64,000 nucleotides of DNA from DATKNA01 sp963755755. Lineage in GTDB: Bacteria; Actinomycetota; Actinomycetes; Actinomycetales; Kineosporiaceae. Shown in pieces: positions 63,993 to 64,000 of this stretch (within the stretch, counting starts at the first letter, position 1; each line of letters starts with the position of its first letter). The notes below the pieces were generated by a model. It was not told where the DNA came from, made no database searches, and saw only the letters and a list, made by a program, of their open reading frames with translations. A program made the position numbers and the translations under genes. The stretch lies in contig CAVWLJ010000018.1 in the NCBI GenBank assembly GCA_963755755.1, positions 131,891 through 195,890 of the forward strand. The letters are read 5' to 3'.

Positions 63993-64000
63993 TGTCGACG

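Overview
The window is chromosomal DNA of a very GC-rich actinobacterium, most likely in or near the Pseudonocardiaceae. The evidence is mycothiol synthesis (mshA), SenX3-RegX3 with a divergent phoU, CarD, a mycothiol-dependent maleylpyruvate-isomerase family gene, several PASTA-less Ser/Thr kinases and a remnant of an actinomycete integrative and conjugative element (AICE). No species can be named from the sequence alone.

Layout. 1-19 kb is conserved core: dtd end, a methyltransferase, mshA, a YbjN protein, gpmA, phoU<>senX3-regX3, a lipoprotein, carD, two ispD-like genes, ispF, an XRE/membrane-protein pair, cysS, rlmB, a GNAT, a mycothiol-dependent enzyme and two Ser/Thr kinases. 19.0-34.8 kb is a bacterial microcompartment (BMC) locus in two divergent operons. 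The leftward operon encodes a PLP phospho-lyase/aminotransferase, an aldehyde dehydrogenase, two BMC-T, one BMC-H, one BMC-P, a small BMC-associated protein, an APH-fold kinase, an SDR dehydrogenase and a GntR regulator. This is the gene set of the RMM (Rhodococcus/Mycobacterium) aminopropanol microcompartment. The rightward operon encodes an APC permease, an FmdA-type amidase, a PduO-C/GlcG domain protein, a B12-dependent diol dehydratase (large and medium subunits apparently fused, plus small) and its reactivase. Both halves are predicted to make propionaldehyde, so the locus looks like a hybrid organelle. 34.8-44.7 kb is housekeeping and signalling: a HerA-like ATPase, a DUF4032 protein, a sugar-ABC ATPase with LacI regulator, a CBS protein, a Ser/Thr kinase and a GGDEF-EAL protein.

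From the tRNA-Thr gene at 44.85 kb the window becomes accessory. It holds a decayed AICE (integrase fused to a replication-initiator remnant, SpdB-like, FtsK-like TraSA), an IS1380-type element inserted in a helix-turn-helix gene, an IS701 scrap, an O-methyltransferase and an IS481-type element with a 14-bp target duplication. Next come an APH(6)-type kinase, a zinc-ribbon/VOC protein, a thioredoxin-like protein, and a partner-switching stress module (STAS, two HATPases, a SigB/SigF-like sigma factor) with candidate GTTT-N15/16-GGGTA promoters. Last is an organoarsenical cassette (arsN-like, arsC, MIP channel, arsR, divergent arsI).

Caution: many genes in the first 44 kb, including essential ones (cysS, ispD), are split by single-base shifts. 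Several are single inserted C or G bases, so base-level errors in the assembly are more likely than real pseudogenes. Boundaries of shifted genes are reconstructed from protein similarity across frames and are approximate.
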